Origin: Marinicella algicola
Lineage (GTDB): Bacteria > Pseudomonadota > Gammaproteobacteria > Xanthomonadales > Marinicellaceae
Reading direction: 5' to 3'
Assembly (NCBI RefSeq): GCF_028401385.1
Contig: NZ_JAQOMR010000001.1
Location: forward strand, 3,454,501 to 3,518,500
Length of the DNA stretch: 64,000 nucleotides
Positions within the stretch are counted from its first letter, which is position 1. Every line of letters starts with the position of its first letter. Positions 1 to 9,928 of the stretch are shown piece by piece. Both the position numbers and the translations under genes were made by a program. Below the pieces are notes generated by a model, which was not told where the DNA came from, ran no database searches, and saw only the letters and a program-made list of their open reading frames with translations.

Positions 1-422
1 GCGCTTTATCGCAGGCTGGACGAGGATGGAACCGCTGGCGACATGACGGGTCTGGCCTCAGCCCTTTTTGAGGCGATTGGAAGCGATGACTGGGCAGACG
101 TGAAGCGCATCATCTATGGCAGCGACCGGGGGCGGATCGGCACGCTTTCCGTGGCGGTGGCGAAGGCGGGCGAAGCCGGCGACCGGTTTTCGCAGAATTT
201 GCTCAGGCAGGCGGGAGGCCAGCTTGCCCGGCTTGGCAATATCCTGATTGCGCGCGCGGGCGAGCGCCCCGTGGCCTTTACCGGCGGTGTGCTGAAGCTT
301 TCACCGCTGATCGGCGAGACCATCGCGACAGAGCTTTCCGGCCCGGCGACCTTTCCGGATATCGATGTCGCCGAGGGGCTGCGTTGCTGGCCTGCCGGGA
401 GTTTCAGCGCCAGTCGCAATAG
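1..422 (+). CDS. BadF/BadG-family (N-acetylglucosamine kinase-like) sugar kinase, C-terminal part
   Basis: This is the 3' end of a gene that begins before the window; the reading frame is open from base 1. The visible 125 or so residues resemble the C-terminal ATPase lobe of BadF/BadG/BcrA/BcrD-type kinases such as N-acetylglucosamine kinase, including the late glycine-rich stretch (AFTGGVLKLSP, around base 277). The expected closing motif GAALLA appears only after adding one base to the G-run at 375-378; it then runs to a TAG at 420-422. Without that correction the frame continues into the neighbouring gene, so I infer a one-base deletion. It converges on, and overlaps by about 19 bases, the radical SAM gene on the other strand. 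Substrate is inferred from family only. Confidence 0.65.
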
Positions 423-1459
423 CGGTGGCTTTGCCCCTGATAGTCCTCGACCTGATAGTCACAAGCCTCAACGTGCTCCAGATAGGCCGGCCCGATCGGC
501 ACCTTGCCGTGGCCGCCGGGAATATCCAGCACATAGGTCGGCAGGCAAAGGCCTGAGACCCGGCCGCGCAAGGCCCGCATGATCGCCTGTCCGCGCACGA
601 TCGGCACGGCAAAATGACTGACGCCCTTGGCATGATCGAGATGATGCAGGTAGTAGGGCTTGACCCGGTTGAGCAACAGCGCGCGGAACAGGGTGGCAAG
701 CGTCTCTGCATCATCGTTGACATCCTTCAGCAGCACCGTCTGCGAAAATAGCGGGATGCCATTGTCGGCCAGTCGCGCCAGACCTGCCTTGACCGCATCC
801 GTCAGCTCGCGGGCATGGTTGACATGGATGACGATATTCACGGTTTTTCGCGCTCGCTTCAGCGCTGCGATCAGAGCGTCGGTGATCCGTTCCGGTGAGA
901 CCAGCGGCGCACGGGTGTGGAAGCGGATGACGCCAACATGGCGGATTTCGCCAAGCGCTTCCATCAGCGCACCCAGACGACGGTCCGACAGCACCAGCGG
1001 ATCGCCGCCCGACAGAATCACCTCGAAGATCTCCTCATGGGCGCGAATATAATCGAGCGCGATCTGAAGCTCAGCACCGTCAAGGGCGGCCTCCGGCTTG
1101 CCGACCGTTTCCCGGCGGAAACAGAAGCGGCAATAGACCTGACAGCTATGGGTGGGCTTCAGCAGCAACCGGTCGGGATAGCGATGGGTGATGCCCTTTT
1201 CGCGCTCGAACACCTGATCGCCAATCGGGTCTTCACTTTCACCGGCGTGATGATCGAGTTCGCGGGCATCCGGCACATATTGCGTGCGCAGCGGATCATC
1301 TGCGCCGGCGCCCTCAAGGGCAGCCAGCACATGGGCGGGAATGCGGATGCGGAAGTTTTCTTCAACCGCCTTTAGTTCGGCATGGTCTTGCGGGCGCACC
1401 AATGCGCGGTCAACCAGCCCGCGCGCATTCACCACCGCTTTTGCACCATTGTTCGCCAT
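404..1459 (-). CDS. Lysine 2,3-aminomutase-family radical SAM protein (EpmB/KamA-like)
   Basis: An intact 351-residue protein. It has the radical SAM cluster motif CxxxCxxC (CQVYCRFCFRRE, about residue 109) that binds a 4Fe-4S cluster, and near the C terminus the motif PGGHGKVP, whose lysine is the PLP-binding residue of lysine 2,3-aminomutases. Length matches EpmB, which moves the alpha-amino group of lysine to make (R)-beta-lysine for modifying elongation factor P, better than clostridial KamA, which is longer. No efp or epmA gene is next to it here, so the EF-P role rests on family knowledge. The start ATG at 1459-1457 has only a weak GGAT upstream. It is divergent from the ThDP enzyme gene. 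Confidence 0.85.
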   Translation of the reverse strand: MANNGAKAVVNARGLVDRALVRPQDHAELKAVEENFRIRIPAHVLAALEGAGADDPLRTQYVPDARELDHHAGESEDPIGDQVFEREKGITHRYPDRLLLKPTHSCQVYCRFCFRRETVGKPEAALDGAELQIALDYIRAHEEIFEVILSGGDPLVLSDRRLGALMEALGEIRHVGVIRFHTRAPLVSPERITDALIAALKRARKTVNIVIHVNHARELTDAVKAGLARLADNGIPLFSQTVLLKDVNDDAETLATLFRALLLNRVKPYYLHHLDHAKGVSHFAVPIVRGQAIMRALRGRVSGLCLPTYVLDIPGGHGKVPIGPAYLEHVEACDYQVEDYQGQSHRYCDWR

Positions 1460-1602
1460 ATCCGCCCGCTCTGCCGCCGTGCTCCGGCCCGTGGCCGGTT
1501 TCAGTCCCGCCTTCTACGCTATCCGCCGGGTGAATCAAAGGGCAGTCAGCCTCATCAATAAAGTCACATAACAGTACATAATTGCGCTTGGCAGAATTAA
1601 AT

Positions 1603-1613
1603 AGATGATCTAG
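1603..1613. promoter_or_regulatory. Short palindrome upstream of ThDP enzyme gene
   Basis: Arms TAGAT and ATCTA flank a single G in the AT-richer 60 bases before the ThDP enzyme start at 1641. Given the IclR-type regulator downstream it could be an operator, but five-base arms are weak evidence. Confidence 0.2.
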
Positions 1614-1640
1614 ATTGCATCTCACAATGGGAGGAATGTC

Positions 1641-3353
1641 ATGAAAACCAATGAAGGCGTCATCAAAACCTTTATCGAGGCCGGTATCACCCGCGGCTTC
1701 ACCCTGCCGGGCCTCGGCATCACCTGGTCGCTGCCAGCCTTTTTCGACCGCAAGGACGAATTCGAACTGGTGTTGGCACGCTCAGAGCAGTCGGCCTCGG
1801 TGATGGCACAGGTGGCGGGCAAGCTCACCGGCAGGCCCGGTCTGTTGATGGCCCAGGGCCCGTTTGCCTCGTCCACCGGCGCGTTCGGCATTCTGGAGGC
1901 CTATTTCTCCTCCTCGCCAATGGTCGTTCTGACCGATACGTCCTGCTATGACGGCTTTGCCCAGCACGGGGTCTACCAGACCATGACCGGCGATTACGGC
2001 GCGGGCGATGCCTTTGCCGTGATGAAGACGATGACCAAATACGCCACCTATGCGACCACCCCGCAGGAGGCGATCTACGGCACCCAGCTTGCCGTCAAAC
2101 ACGCCGTAACCCCGCGTCAGGGCCCGGCCGCCGTGGTGATGCGTACCAATATCATCAAGGAAGATGTTCCCGACCATCCGCGCGCGAAACTCTACCCGAC
2201 AGAGGGCTATCTGCGCTCGACCCCGATGAAGCCGGACGGCGACGCGCTGGCGGCCATCGCCGAGGCGCTGAAGACTGCCGAACGCCCGGTGATCATTGCC
2301 GGAAACGGCATCTATATGAGCCGCTGCGGCGACAGGCTGAGCCGGTTTGCCAACCGCGAGGGGATCGCCGTCGCCTCCAGCTATCACGGCAAGGGCACGA
2401 TCGATGAAACCACGCCGGTCGCCGTCGGCATGATGGGCAACTGGGCCGCCAAATCCGCAAACCGGATGGTGCAGGCCGCCGACCTGATCCTGGTTCTCGG
2501 TTGCAGCCTCGGGCCGGAATATACCCGCTTCCGCGACGAGAAAATGATGCGGCCGGGCGAACAGAAGATCATCCAGGTCGATATCGATCCGCTACAGGCG
2601 GGCTGGGTGCTGCCGGTGGATATGGCCGTGACCGCCGATGTTGCCGATGTTGTCGGTTTCCTTCTCGACCAGACCGGCGTGGATCGCGCGCGCGCGGAGA
2701 GCCGCAAGAGCTTCATCACCGCACTCAAGGCCGAAAACCGCTACGGCGAACTGCCGCATTACAAGACCCGGCCGGGCACCGTGCATTACGCCGATATCAT
2801 GCGTAGCCTCGATGGTTTCCTGACCCCGGACGACCTGCTGACGCTGGATGCCGGCAGCAACCGGATCTGGGCAACGTCATCGCTGCCGTTGCGCTCGCCG
2901 CATCAGCTTGTCGCGCCCGGCGGCATCGGCGGCATGGGCTGGTCGACGCCGGCCGCCACCGGCGCCAAGATCACCTGCCCGGAAAAACGCGTGACCGGCG
3001 TAATCGGCGATGGCGGCTTCGTGATGACCATGGACGCGATCGCGACAGCCGCAGAGCAGAACCTTGACGTGGTCTATGTGGTTGCCAACAATGCCGGTCT
3101 TGGCATGGTCCGCGACAACCTCGGCAACAAGGCAATCGGCGTCAATTTCGGTGACCACGACTTTGCCAAGGTGGCCGAAGGGCTTGGCGGCTCTGGAATA
3201 ACGGTAACCGAGGCCGACCAGATCGGCGATGCGCTGCGCGCCGCCCACGCCCGCGGTGGCCCGGTGGTGCTCGACATCAAGGTCGATCCGGCGGCAAGCC
3301 ATCGCGACTGCTCCGACTATGACGACCTGCCGGACAATGTTGCGCTGAAATAG
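1641..3353 (+). CDS. Thiamine diphosphate-dependent decarboxylase/synthase-like enzyme
   Basis: An intact 570-residue member of the acetolactate synthase/benzoylformate decarboxylase superfamily. The N-terminal PYR domain has the likely cofactor-activating glutamate E49 (in ARSEQSAS). The C-terminal PP domain has the ThDP/Mg2+ motif starting GDGG near residue 455 and closing with NN near residue 484. A strong ribosome site (GGGAGGAATGTC) precedes the ATG. The substrate cannot be read from sequence; oxo-acid decarboxylation or carboligation is the family chemistry. The IclR regulator starts 75 bases downstream on the same strand and probably controls it. It lacks acetolactate synthase neighbours such as ilvH, so a housekeeping branched-chain role is unlikely. 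Confidence 0.8.
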   Translation: MKTNEGVIKTFIEAGITRGFTLPGLGITWSLPAFFDRKDEFELVLARSEQSASVMAQVAGKLTGRPGLLMAQGPFASSTGAFGILEAYFSSSPMVVLTDTSCYDGFAQHGVYQTMTGDYGAGDAFAVMKTMTKYATYATTPQEAIYGTQLAVKHAVTPRQGPAAVVMRTNIIKEDVPDHPRAKLYPTEGYLRSTPMKPDGDALAAIAEALKTAERPVIIAGNGIYMSRCGDRLSRFANREGIAVASSYHGKGTIDETTPVAVGMMGNWAAKSANRMVQAADLILVLGCSLGPEYTRFRDEKMMRPGEQKIIQVDIDPLQAGWVLPVDMAVTADVADVVGFLLDQTGVDRARAESRKSFITALKAENRYGELPHYKTRPGTVHYADIMRSLDGFLTPDDLLTLDAGSNRIWATSSLPLRSPHQLVAPGGIGGMGWSTPAATGAKITCPEKRVTGVIGDGGFVMTMDAIATAAEQNLDVVYVVANNAGLGMVRDNLGNKAIGVNFGDHDFAKVAEGLGGSGITVTEADQIGDALRAAHARGGPVVLDIKVDPAASHRDCSDYDDLPDNVALK

Positions 3354-3368
3354 GATAGTTTGTCCTAT
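3350..3368. promoter_or_regulatory. Inverted repeat between ThDP enzyme and iclR-type gene
   Basis: ATAGGA (3350-3355) and TCCTAT (3363-3368) flank a 7-base spacer, overlapping the stop codon of the ThDP gene and preceding the regulator start. It could be an operator or a weak hairpin; no T-tract follows. Confidence 0.25.
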
Positions 3369-3428
3369 CTCGTCCAAGCCGCCTGAAACCAAATGACAAA
3401 CGGGCATCCGATGGGATAAACAGGCACA

Positions 3429-4278
3429 ATGAGCGAGGAACATGACAATCGCGGCCAGCCGGTCAAACGGCGAGGTCGCCCGCGGCAGGATATCGGCACC
3501 GCCGCCCTCAACGAAGAACGCCCCTTCGTCAGTTCACTGGCGCGGGGACTTTCCATTCTGCGCGCCTTCCGCGCCGAGGACAAGGTGCTTGGAACCCAGG
3601 CGCTTGCCGAGCGCACAGGCCTGCACAAGACCACCGTTTCACGCCTGCTCGGCACGCTGACCAAACTCGGCTATCTGCGCTACATGCCCGAATACGGCAA
3701 ATATGCCGTTTCCAACGAGGTGCTGACGCTTGGCTATGCCGCAATCGGCCGGTTCGGCTTCGGTGAACTTGTTCGTTCGCACATGGACCAGCTCGCGGCA
3801 AACGGCGATTGCGTGGTCGCACTTTCCGTGCGTGACGGCGCGGAGATGATGTTCGTGGAACTGGTACGCCGGCCGACGGCGGTCGCACTCAACCTCAATG
3901 TCGGCTCCCGCATTCCACTTGCCGAAAGCGCACCGGGCCGGGCCCACCTGTTCGCACTGCCCGAAGACGAGCGTGAAGCCGCGTTCACCCTTTTGAAGGG
4001 CGTCCACGGTGCTTCATGGGAACGCGAAAAAGCCAGCGCTTGATGCCGCGCTCGAGCGCATGGCCCAGACCGGCTATTCGGAATCCTTCGGCGCATGGGC
4101 TGAAGGTCATAATGCCATCGGCGTGGTTCTCCACGCGCCGATGACCGGCGACATCTATACGCTGAGCGTCGGCGGCAATGCCCGCAACCTGCCGGAAGAA
4201 AAGCTGAAAGCCACGCATCTGCCGATGCTGATGCGCGCGGCCCAAGAGATTTCCGCACTCTCCGGCAGCAATTTCTAG
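3429..4278 (+). CDS. IclR-family transcriptional regulator (frameshifted)
   Basis: An N-terminal winged helix-turn-helix (about residues 35-95, with ALAERTGLHKTTVSRLL as the recognition region) is followed by an IclR effector-binding domain (about residues 100-280). The frame breaks at the A-run 4027-4031: removing one A joins the first part to the C-terminal stretch ending at TAG 4276-4278 and restores the family sequence. It lies just downstream of the ThDP enzyme on the same strand, which suggests a local regulator of that gene. Effector unknown. The start ATG at 3429 has a poor ribosome site. Confidence 0.8.
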
Positions 4279-4284
4279 AAAACC

Positions 4285-4859
4285 TTAGTCATCCCAGCCA
4301 ATGACCGACAATTCCGGCCAGAGCGCCAGCCAGCGCTCGGTCTTGTTCTCGTAGACCTCACGCGAGGCCTGAGTCTTGTTCGCCCGCACGATGGCCCTCA
4401 TCAGGTCTGAGAAGCCGAAGGGTGCGTCATACTGCCAGACGCCGGCAACCGGCCTCACCCCGACGGAGGTTGCGGTTGTCGGAAATGTTGTGATCGCCTC
4501 CGAAACGCTGTCATAGGGCTCAATGCCGTAGCCGAAGCGCTCGCCATACCAAAGGTGCACACGCGCCTGGTTCTTGACGTCGATCCAGGCGGGAACGCCC
4601 TCGAACATCGCACGCACCCGCGCGGCTTGCCGCATCTCTCCCCGTTCGGAAAGGTCGCCGGGATCGAAATAGACGAGATCGATATCGGCAATACCGTGGC
4701 TCGCCTCGTAGCCGAAGCGCTGATTCCACACCGTTTGCGCCAGGGCCCCGCCACCAGCCAGCAATCCGGCAGGGCGATGCGGTCGAAGTTCTCCAGAATG
4801 GGTGAAATCAGCGGGCTTGCCTCCAAAGCGGCTGCAAGCCGTGCGCATTGGTCGTCCAT
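4285..4859 (-). CDS. Nucleotidyltransferase family protein (NTP_transf_6 type), frameshifted
   Basis: A protein of about 190 residues with the core of the small nucleotidyltransferase family known from COG3575-like proteins: a GIADIDLVYFD segment carrying the two acidic metal-binding residues, then ARVHLWYGERFGYG and SDLMRAIVRANK. The N- and C-terminal parts are in different frames; adding one base at the C/G-run around 4744-4749 joins them. I chose the ATG at 4859-4857 because GAGG lies 9 bases upstream. Substrate unknown. It converges on the IclR gene with a 6-base gap. Confidence 0.7.
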
Positions 4860-5172
4860 TGATATCCTCATGGCCCGGATACGCCGAAGCCTTGTCAGCA
4901 AAAGTTTGTCTGAAAACCTGACGATTGCAAGCACCGAAGCCGAAGGATTGCGATTTTCTCAAGCACTCCATCGATTGCAACTTGAAAGATATCAAATCAG
5001 CGCAACATCCCGCAACTTGGAAAAAGCAATTGAAACAAAAGGATAATTTACCAAAGAACCCTCTTGAAAATGCCACATTCCGGGCTTTTCCTGAATATGT
5101 GACCGGCAGCGCCATCGGCGCGTCCGATCATCCTGCCCGCAGACTATCTGCAGCAAAGATTGGAGGCTCACA
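4860..5172. other. Intergenic region, no gene seen
   Basis: About 310 bases between the divergent nucleotidyltransferase and glycerol dehydrogenase genes. It should hold promoters for both. I see no convincing ORF, repeat or hairpin apart from the ribosome site TGGAGG next to the glycerol dehydrogenase start. Confidence 0.5.
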
Positions 5173-6273
5173 ATGATCACAACAACCATTTTCCCCGGAC
5201 GCTATGTTCAGGGCGCCGAAGCGATAGGCCAACTGAGTTCAGAAATTGCCCGCCTCGGCAAGTCGGCCCTCGCGATTGTCGATAAGAGCGTGATGGCGCT
5301 GGTGCGCGATGCCGTCAGCGGCGATGACAAGACGAAGATTACCGTGGAAGCGTTCAACGGCGAATGCTCGGACGAGGAGATCGCCCGCATCGCCAGTCGT
5401 GTATCGGCGGAAGGCGCCGAGGTGATCGTCGGCATTGGCGGCGGCAAGACGCTCGACACCGCCAAGGCCGTGGCACACGCGGTCGGCCTGCCTGTGGTCA
5501 TCGCCCCGACGCTTGCCTCCACCGATGCGCCCTGCTCAGCGCTCTCGGTGATCTATACCGCCGAAGGGGCGTTCAAACGCTATCTGGTGCTCCCGAAAAA
5601 TCCCGATGTCGTGCTGGTTGACACCAGGCTGATCGTCGGTGCGCCGGTCCGGCTTCTGGTCGCCGGCATGGGCGATGCACTTTCGACTTGGTTCGAGGCC
5701 GAAGATTGCCGCCATACCGAAAGCGCCAATATGACCGGTCGCCTCGGCTCAATGACAGCCTATGGCCTTGCCCGCATGTGTTTCGATACGCTGCTTGCCG
5801 ATGGCACAGCGGCAAAGGCCGCTGCCGAGCAGAAGATCGTCACACCCGAATTCGAGCGGATCGTGGAAGCCAATACGCTTCTGTCCGGCCTTGGCTTTGA
5901 AAGCGGCGGCCTTTCCGGCGCACATGCGATCCACAACGGGTTGACCGCGCTTGAAGGCACGCATGGCTACTGGCACGGCGAGAAGGTTGCGATCGGTACA
6001 CAGTCGCTGCTGATGCTGACCAAACGCCCAAGCGAAATCGTCAATGTCGTCTTCGGCTTCTGCGAGGCGATCGGGCTGCCAATCACGCTTGAGGATATCG
6101 GCATCGGTGATGCCAGCGATGCTGATCTGCTTGCCGTGGCCAAGCTTGCCTGCGACCCGGCCGACACGATGGGCAATGTGCCCGGCGCGATCAAGCCGGA
6201 CGATGTCGTCGCCGCCATCAGGGCTGCGGACGCCGAAGGGCGGCACCGCAAGGCCAAACGGCTTGCCGCATAA
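5173..6273 (+). CDS. gldA: Glycerol dehydrogenase
   Basis: An intact 366-residue iron/zinc-type alcohol dehydrogenase of the GldA group that oxidises glycerol to dihydroxyacetone with NAD+. The NAD-binding motif GIGGGKTLDTAK is near residue 92. The metal ligands are visible as the D of MGDALSTWFEAED (about residue 171), the H of SGAHAIHNGL (about 254) and the H of GTHGYWHGEK (about 271). Length matches the family. TGGAGG sits 7 bases before the ATG. No dihydroxyacetone kinase lies beside it. Confidence 0.9.
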   Translation: MITTTIFPGRYVQGAEAIGQLSSEIARLGKSALAIVDKSVMALVRDAVSGDDKTKITVEAFNGECSDEEIARIASRVSAEGAEVIVGIGGGKTLDTAKAVAHAVGLPVVIAPTLASTDAPCSALSVIYTAEGAFKRYLVLPKNPDVVLVDTRLIVGAPVRLLVAGMGDALSTWFEAEDCRHTESANMTGRLGSMTAYGLARMCFDTLLADGTAAKAAAEQKIVTPEFERIVEANTLLSGLGFESGGLSGAHAIHNGLTALEGTHGYWHGEKVAIGTQSLLMLTKRPSEIVNVVFGFCEAIGLPITLEDIGIGDASDADLLAVAKLACDPADTMGNVPGAIKPDDVVAAIRAADAEGRHRKAKRLAA

Positions 6274-6318
6274 AGAGCGGCTGTGGCCTTTAGAGGGTCG
6301 GGCACCAGCGCCCGGCTC

Positions 6319-7134
6319 TCAACGCCTGACCCGTTCCCCATGGGTAAACACCGAAAAGCCATCGCCACGTGCGCTGGCAATCAGGGTGATCTTGGCTCTT
6401 TCCGCTGTGTCGACTGCCAGGGCGGTTGGCTGCGAGACCGCGATCAGCACCGGGGCGCCGGCGATCGCCGCCTTTTGCACCATTTCAACCGAAAGCCTGC
6501 TGGTCACGACGAAGGCGCCGCCTGCGACCTCTTCCCGGCTGAGGGCGAGCGCGCCGATGAGCTTGTCCAGCGCGTTGTGGCGGCCGACATCCTCGCGCAC
6601 CGCCACAAGGCCGCCATCGGGCCGGTAAAACCCGGCGCCGTGCACAGCGCGGGTCCGGCCGAAAAGCGGCTGATGACCGGCAAGAGAAGATACCGCCCGA
6701 TCGATGTCACCGGAAGTCATGCTGAAATGACCGACGTTCAACGATGGCACCGGCCGCATGGCTGCATCGATGCTTTCCAGTCCGCAAAGCCCGCAACCGA
6801 CCGGCCCCGCCATCGACCGACGCCGGGCAGCAAGGACAGCGGAACAGTCTTCGCCAAGTGTTATCTGCAAGTCGATGCCGGTATCGAAAACAACTGTCTC
6901 CAAAGCGGTGATCTCGTCCGGATGCCCGATGATGCCTTCGGTGAGGCTGAAACCATAAGCGAAATCATCGAGATCCGCGGGCGTTGCCATCAGCACGGCA
7001 TGGGACGAGCCGCCATAGCTGATCGCCACCGCCGTTTCGGCGGCGAGGGCATCCGGTCCGTCGGCCTTGTTCCGGCTGCCGACTGAAAACAGCGGCCCTT
7101 GCGGGAGTGCGGCGCACGGCAGCTCCTCAGCCAT
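6319..7134 (-). CDS. fdhD: Formate dehydrogenase accessory sulfurtransferase FdhD
   Basis: FdhD carries sulfur from the IscS desulfurase to the molybdenum cofactor of formate dehydrogenase. The catalytic cysteines are in GCGLCG (about residue 118). The later EDVGRHNALDKLIG and SRLSVEMVQKA segments are typical of the family. Start chosen at ATG 7134-7132, which overlaps the stop of the upstream MocR gene by 8 bases and suggests translational coupling. No formate dehydrogenase structural gene lies in the window. Confidence 0.9.
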   Translation of the reverse strand: MAEELPCAALPQGPLFSVGSRNKADGPDALAAETAVAISYGGSSHAVLMATPADLDDFAYGFSLTEGIIGHPDEITALETVVFDTGIDLQITLGEDCSAVLAARRRSMAGPVGCGLCGLESIDAAMRPVPSLNVGHFSMTSGDIDRAVSSLAGHQPLFGRTRAVHGAGFYRPDGGLVAVREDVGRHNALDKLIGALALSREEVAGGAFVVTSRLSVEMVQKAAIAGAPVLIAVSQPTALAVDTAERAKITLIASARGDGFSVFTHGERVRR

Positions 7135-8526
7135 TTTCCACCGTTGTCGCCTCACGGCGCATCTTGTTCTCGCCCCTCAGCATCGCAGCGATCACGGCAA
7201 GCGAGGCGGAGAGCTCGATTTCAGACGATGCCGCAAGGCCGACGCGGATGGCGGGCGCCGACGCCTCCCGCCCGGAACGGAATGTGCTGCCTGCTGCAAC
7301 GGCGACACCACGATGGCGGGCGCGATCGACAAAGGCAGCCTCATTGGTGCCGTCGGGCAGCGGGATCCAGGCATGCAGCGCGCCCGGCGTCATGGTGCAG
7401 GCTATGCCGGCCAGCGCCTTTTCGGCGATCGCGCGGCGTCGTTTCAGCGCAAGACGCTGCCAGTTGACCAGTTCGATCGCTGTTCCGTCGACGATCCAGC
7501 GGCTGGCAATTTCGGCCATGACCGGGGTCGCAATCCAGTTGGCGGCCAGGTAGCGATTGGCAACCGTCGCCGCGTAGCGGTCTGGGGCGACCAGATATCC
7601 GCAGCGAAGCCCCGGGATCGTGTTCTTGGAAAGATCGGTCATATAGAGCGTGCGTTCCGGTGCAAAGGCGGCGACCGGAGGCGGCCGGTTTTCCACCAAC
7701 GGACCCAGAACGTCATTTTCGATGACGGCAAGGTCATAGCGGCGGGCAATGGCCGCAACCGCGCGCCTGCGCGGCGCGCTCATCACCGTTCCACGCGGAC
7801 CGGCGGCCGATGGCTGCAGAAAGATCGCCCGTAGCCGCTTGCGCGCGGCAAGCGCCTCAAGTGCTGACGGCAAAATACCTTCGGCATCGGCGGGAACGGG
7901 TTCGAGATCGATACCGAGATAGCCGCAGAGCGGTTTCACCATCGGGTGGGTCAGGTCTTCGGCCGCCATTGCCGAGCCGGGCGGCGCGACACTCATGAAG
8001 GCCGCCGTCATCGCATCGCTGGAACCGTTGGTGACGGTGATGCCGTGATGCGGCGCCTTCAGCCCACAGGCGGCAAGCCAGTTGACACCGGCCATCCGGT
8101 AACGCCGGAACAGCGCATTCGGGATCATCGAAAAGGCAAGATCCGGCGGCATGGTGGTGCCGAGTTCGGCGAAGGCATTGCGAAAGCGGCCAAGACTGCG
8201 GCTTTCACAAACCGGCTTCAGGATCGACAGGTCGACAACCCCGGAGGCCCCTCGGTCATATATGGTCGTTCCGGTCCCGACGACGCCGATTTGACATAGG
8301 AGCCGCGACCGACCTCGCCGGCCACCAGTCCCCGGCGGGACAATTCCTCATAGGCGCGGCTGATGGTCTGGACGGAAATCTTCAGATCGGCGGCCATCTG
8401 CCGCTGCGGCGGCAGACGCATGCCGTCGACCAAAAGGCCGTCACGAATTGCACCGGCAATCTGCTCTGCAATGGAAAGATAGGCCGGTCGCTTGATCAGC
8501 CTGGGATTGGGGCGCCATTTGGTCAT
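7127..8526 (-). CDS. MocR/PdxR-type GntR regulator with aminotransferase domain (frameshifted)
   Basis: The N-terminal 90 or so residues are a GntR winged helix (QMAADLKISVQTISRAYEEL). The remainder is a fold-type I PLP aminotransferase-like domain, with the PLP lysine likely in DLSKNTIPGLRCGY. The two parts are in different frames; adding one base to the C-run 8239-8242 joins them, giving about 466 residues as expected for MocR proteins. Such regulators bind PLP or an amino-compound adduct and usually control a neighbour. Here the gene directly overlaps fdhD, so the two are probably co-transcribed. Confidence 0.85.
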
Positions 8527-8706
8527 GCCCTATCGTGTCGCAAATCATATCAATTGACAAGAGCTTGCCCGGGGTTTGGAACCAAAGCGGAGGTCGCCCA
8601 CAACCTATTGAATCCTAAAGCCTTCGATCAAAACCTGCGGCGCCACCGTGCAAACCGAAACACATGGAAATCAGTGCAATTGGTTACGCTTGTGTGAACG
8701 CGGCGC

Positions 8707-9759
8707 TCACGTGCCGAGCCGCGTGATCTTGGTGCACAGCCAGTCGGACAGTTTGAGCGAGGCGGCAGCGGCAGCGACCATTTGCGGCAATGTCAGCCAC
8801 TCCAGCGTCCAGGCCGCTCCCGAACGCTCCTGCTCATGCACCAGCGCCATATGCATGGCCGAGAGCTGTGCGGCGTTAAAACGCGAGAGCGACACCAGCA
8901 CTTCCGCGGTCACCGGATTGCGCTTTCCTTCGATATCGGAGGATTCACCGCCGCCGGAAAGCTCGATCTCGTCGCCCATCTCGGCCAGAAGCGCGATGTC
9001 CAGCCCGAACTTGCCGAGGCTGCCGGTGATCTGCGACATCGCCGAGGCGAACTCGGCGATCACGTTGCGCTGGTTTTGCCATTGCGGCGCATCGATCAGG
9101 CCGAGAATGTCGGCCAGCATCGCCCGAACCTCCACGGAGTGCTCAGGAAGACGGTGAAGCGTGCCGACCGCACCGCCGAACTGGACGGCAAACAGCTGTC
9201 CGTCGAGGCGCAGGAGAAACTGCCGGAGATAAAGCACCGGCTCGCGCCAGGCGCGCAGACGGTCCGAAACCGTGATCGGCATGGCCGGCTGCATCCGGGT
9301 GCGGCCCATCAGGGCACGCTCCCCGAAGCGCGAGTCAAGTGTATCCATGCGTTGAAACAGGTGGTCGAGGCGGTCGATCAGCAGCGTGGAAACCGCCGAA
9401 AGCCGCATCATCAGCGAGGTATCGACGACATCCTGGCTGGTTGCGCCGAAGTGAACATATTCGCCGGCCTCCGGCCCGACCGCGGCCCTGAGCTGACGCA
9501 GGAGATCGGGCACAACGACGCCGTCGCGACCGGTCGCTGTCTTCAGGGCCGCGATATCGGGTGAAAAGCTGGCGCAGACTTCGCTGATGCGTTCAGCCGC
9601 CGCTTCCGGAATAACACCGGCCCGGGCCTCGGCCTCGGCGAGCGCGGCCTCGAAGGCCAGCATCGCCCTGATTTCCGCATCAAGCGAGAAGAAGGCGGCA
9701 ACCTCGTCGTCGCCAACCAGGCCTGAAAGAACAGGATGATCAAAAGCAGAATAGCTCAT
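8707..9759 (-). CDS. pcaB: 3-carboxy-cis,cis-muconate cycloisomerase
   Basis: A 350-residue member of the fumarase/aspartase superfamily, closest to PcaB of the protocatechuate branch of the beta-ketoadipate pathway. It has the opening FDHPVLSGLVGD, the GATSQDVVDT region (about residue 106) and the superfamily signature ending in GKRNP (around residue 286). The frame is open further upstream, but PcaB-like sequence begins at MSYSAFDHP (ATG 9759-9757), so that start is used; its ribosome site is weak. No other pca genes are nearby, so it looks like an orphan. Confidence 0.85.
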   Translation of the reverse strand: MSYSAFDHPVLSGLVGDDEVAAFFSLDAEIRAMLAFEAALAEAEARAGVIPEAAAERISEVCASFSPDIAALKTATGRDGVVVPDLLRQLRAAVGPEAGEYVHFGATSQDVVDTSLMMRLSAVSTLLIDRLDHLFQRMDTLDSRFGERALMGRTRMQPAMPITVSDRLRAWREPVLYLRQFLLRLDGQLFAVQFGGAVGTLHRLPEHSVEVRAMLADILGLIDAPQWQNQRNVIAEFASAMSQITGSLGKFGLDIALLAEMGDEIELSGGGESSDIEGKRNPVTAEVLVSLSRFNAAQLSAMHMALVHEQERSGAAWTLEWLTLPQMVAAAAASLKLSDWLCTKITRLGT

Positions 9760-9928
9760 GGATAATGATCGCTTGCTACCGACAGCGGCAGGATGGCGGA
9801 TGCCCTCCCGGCCGACACGGATACCGGGAAAACCGATACCCTCGAACGGCCTCACCTTGCGACAATGATGCGCCGAGTGCAAGAGCCGGAGGCTGATTTC
9901 CGTCTCCCGGCAAGGCTTCGAACGAGAA

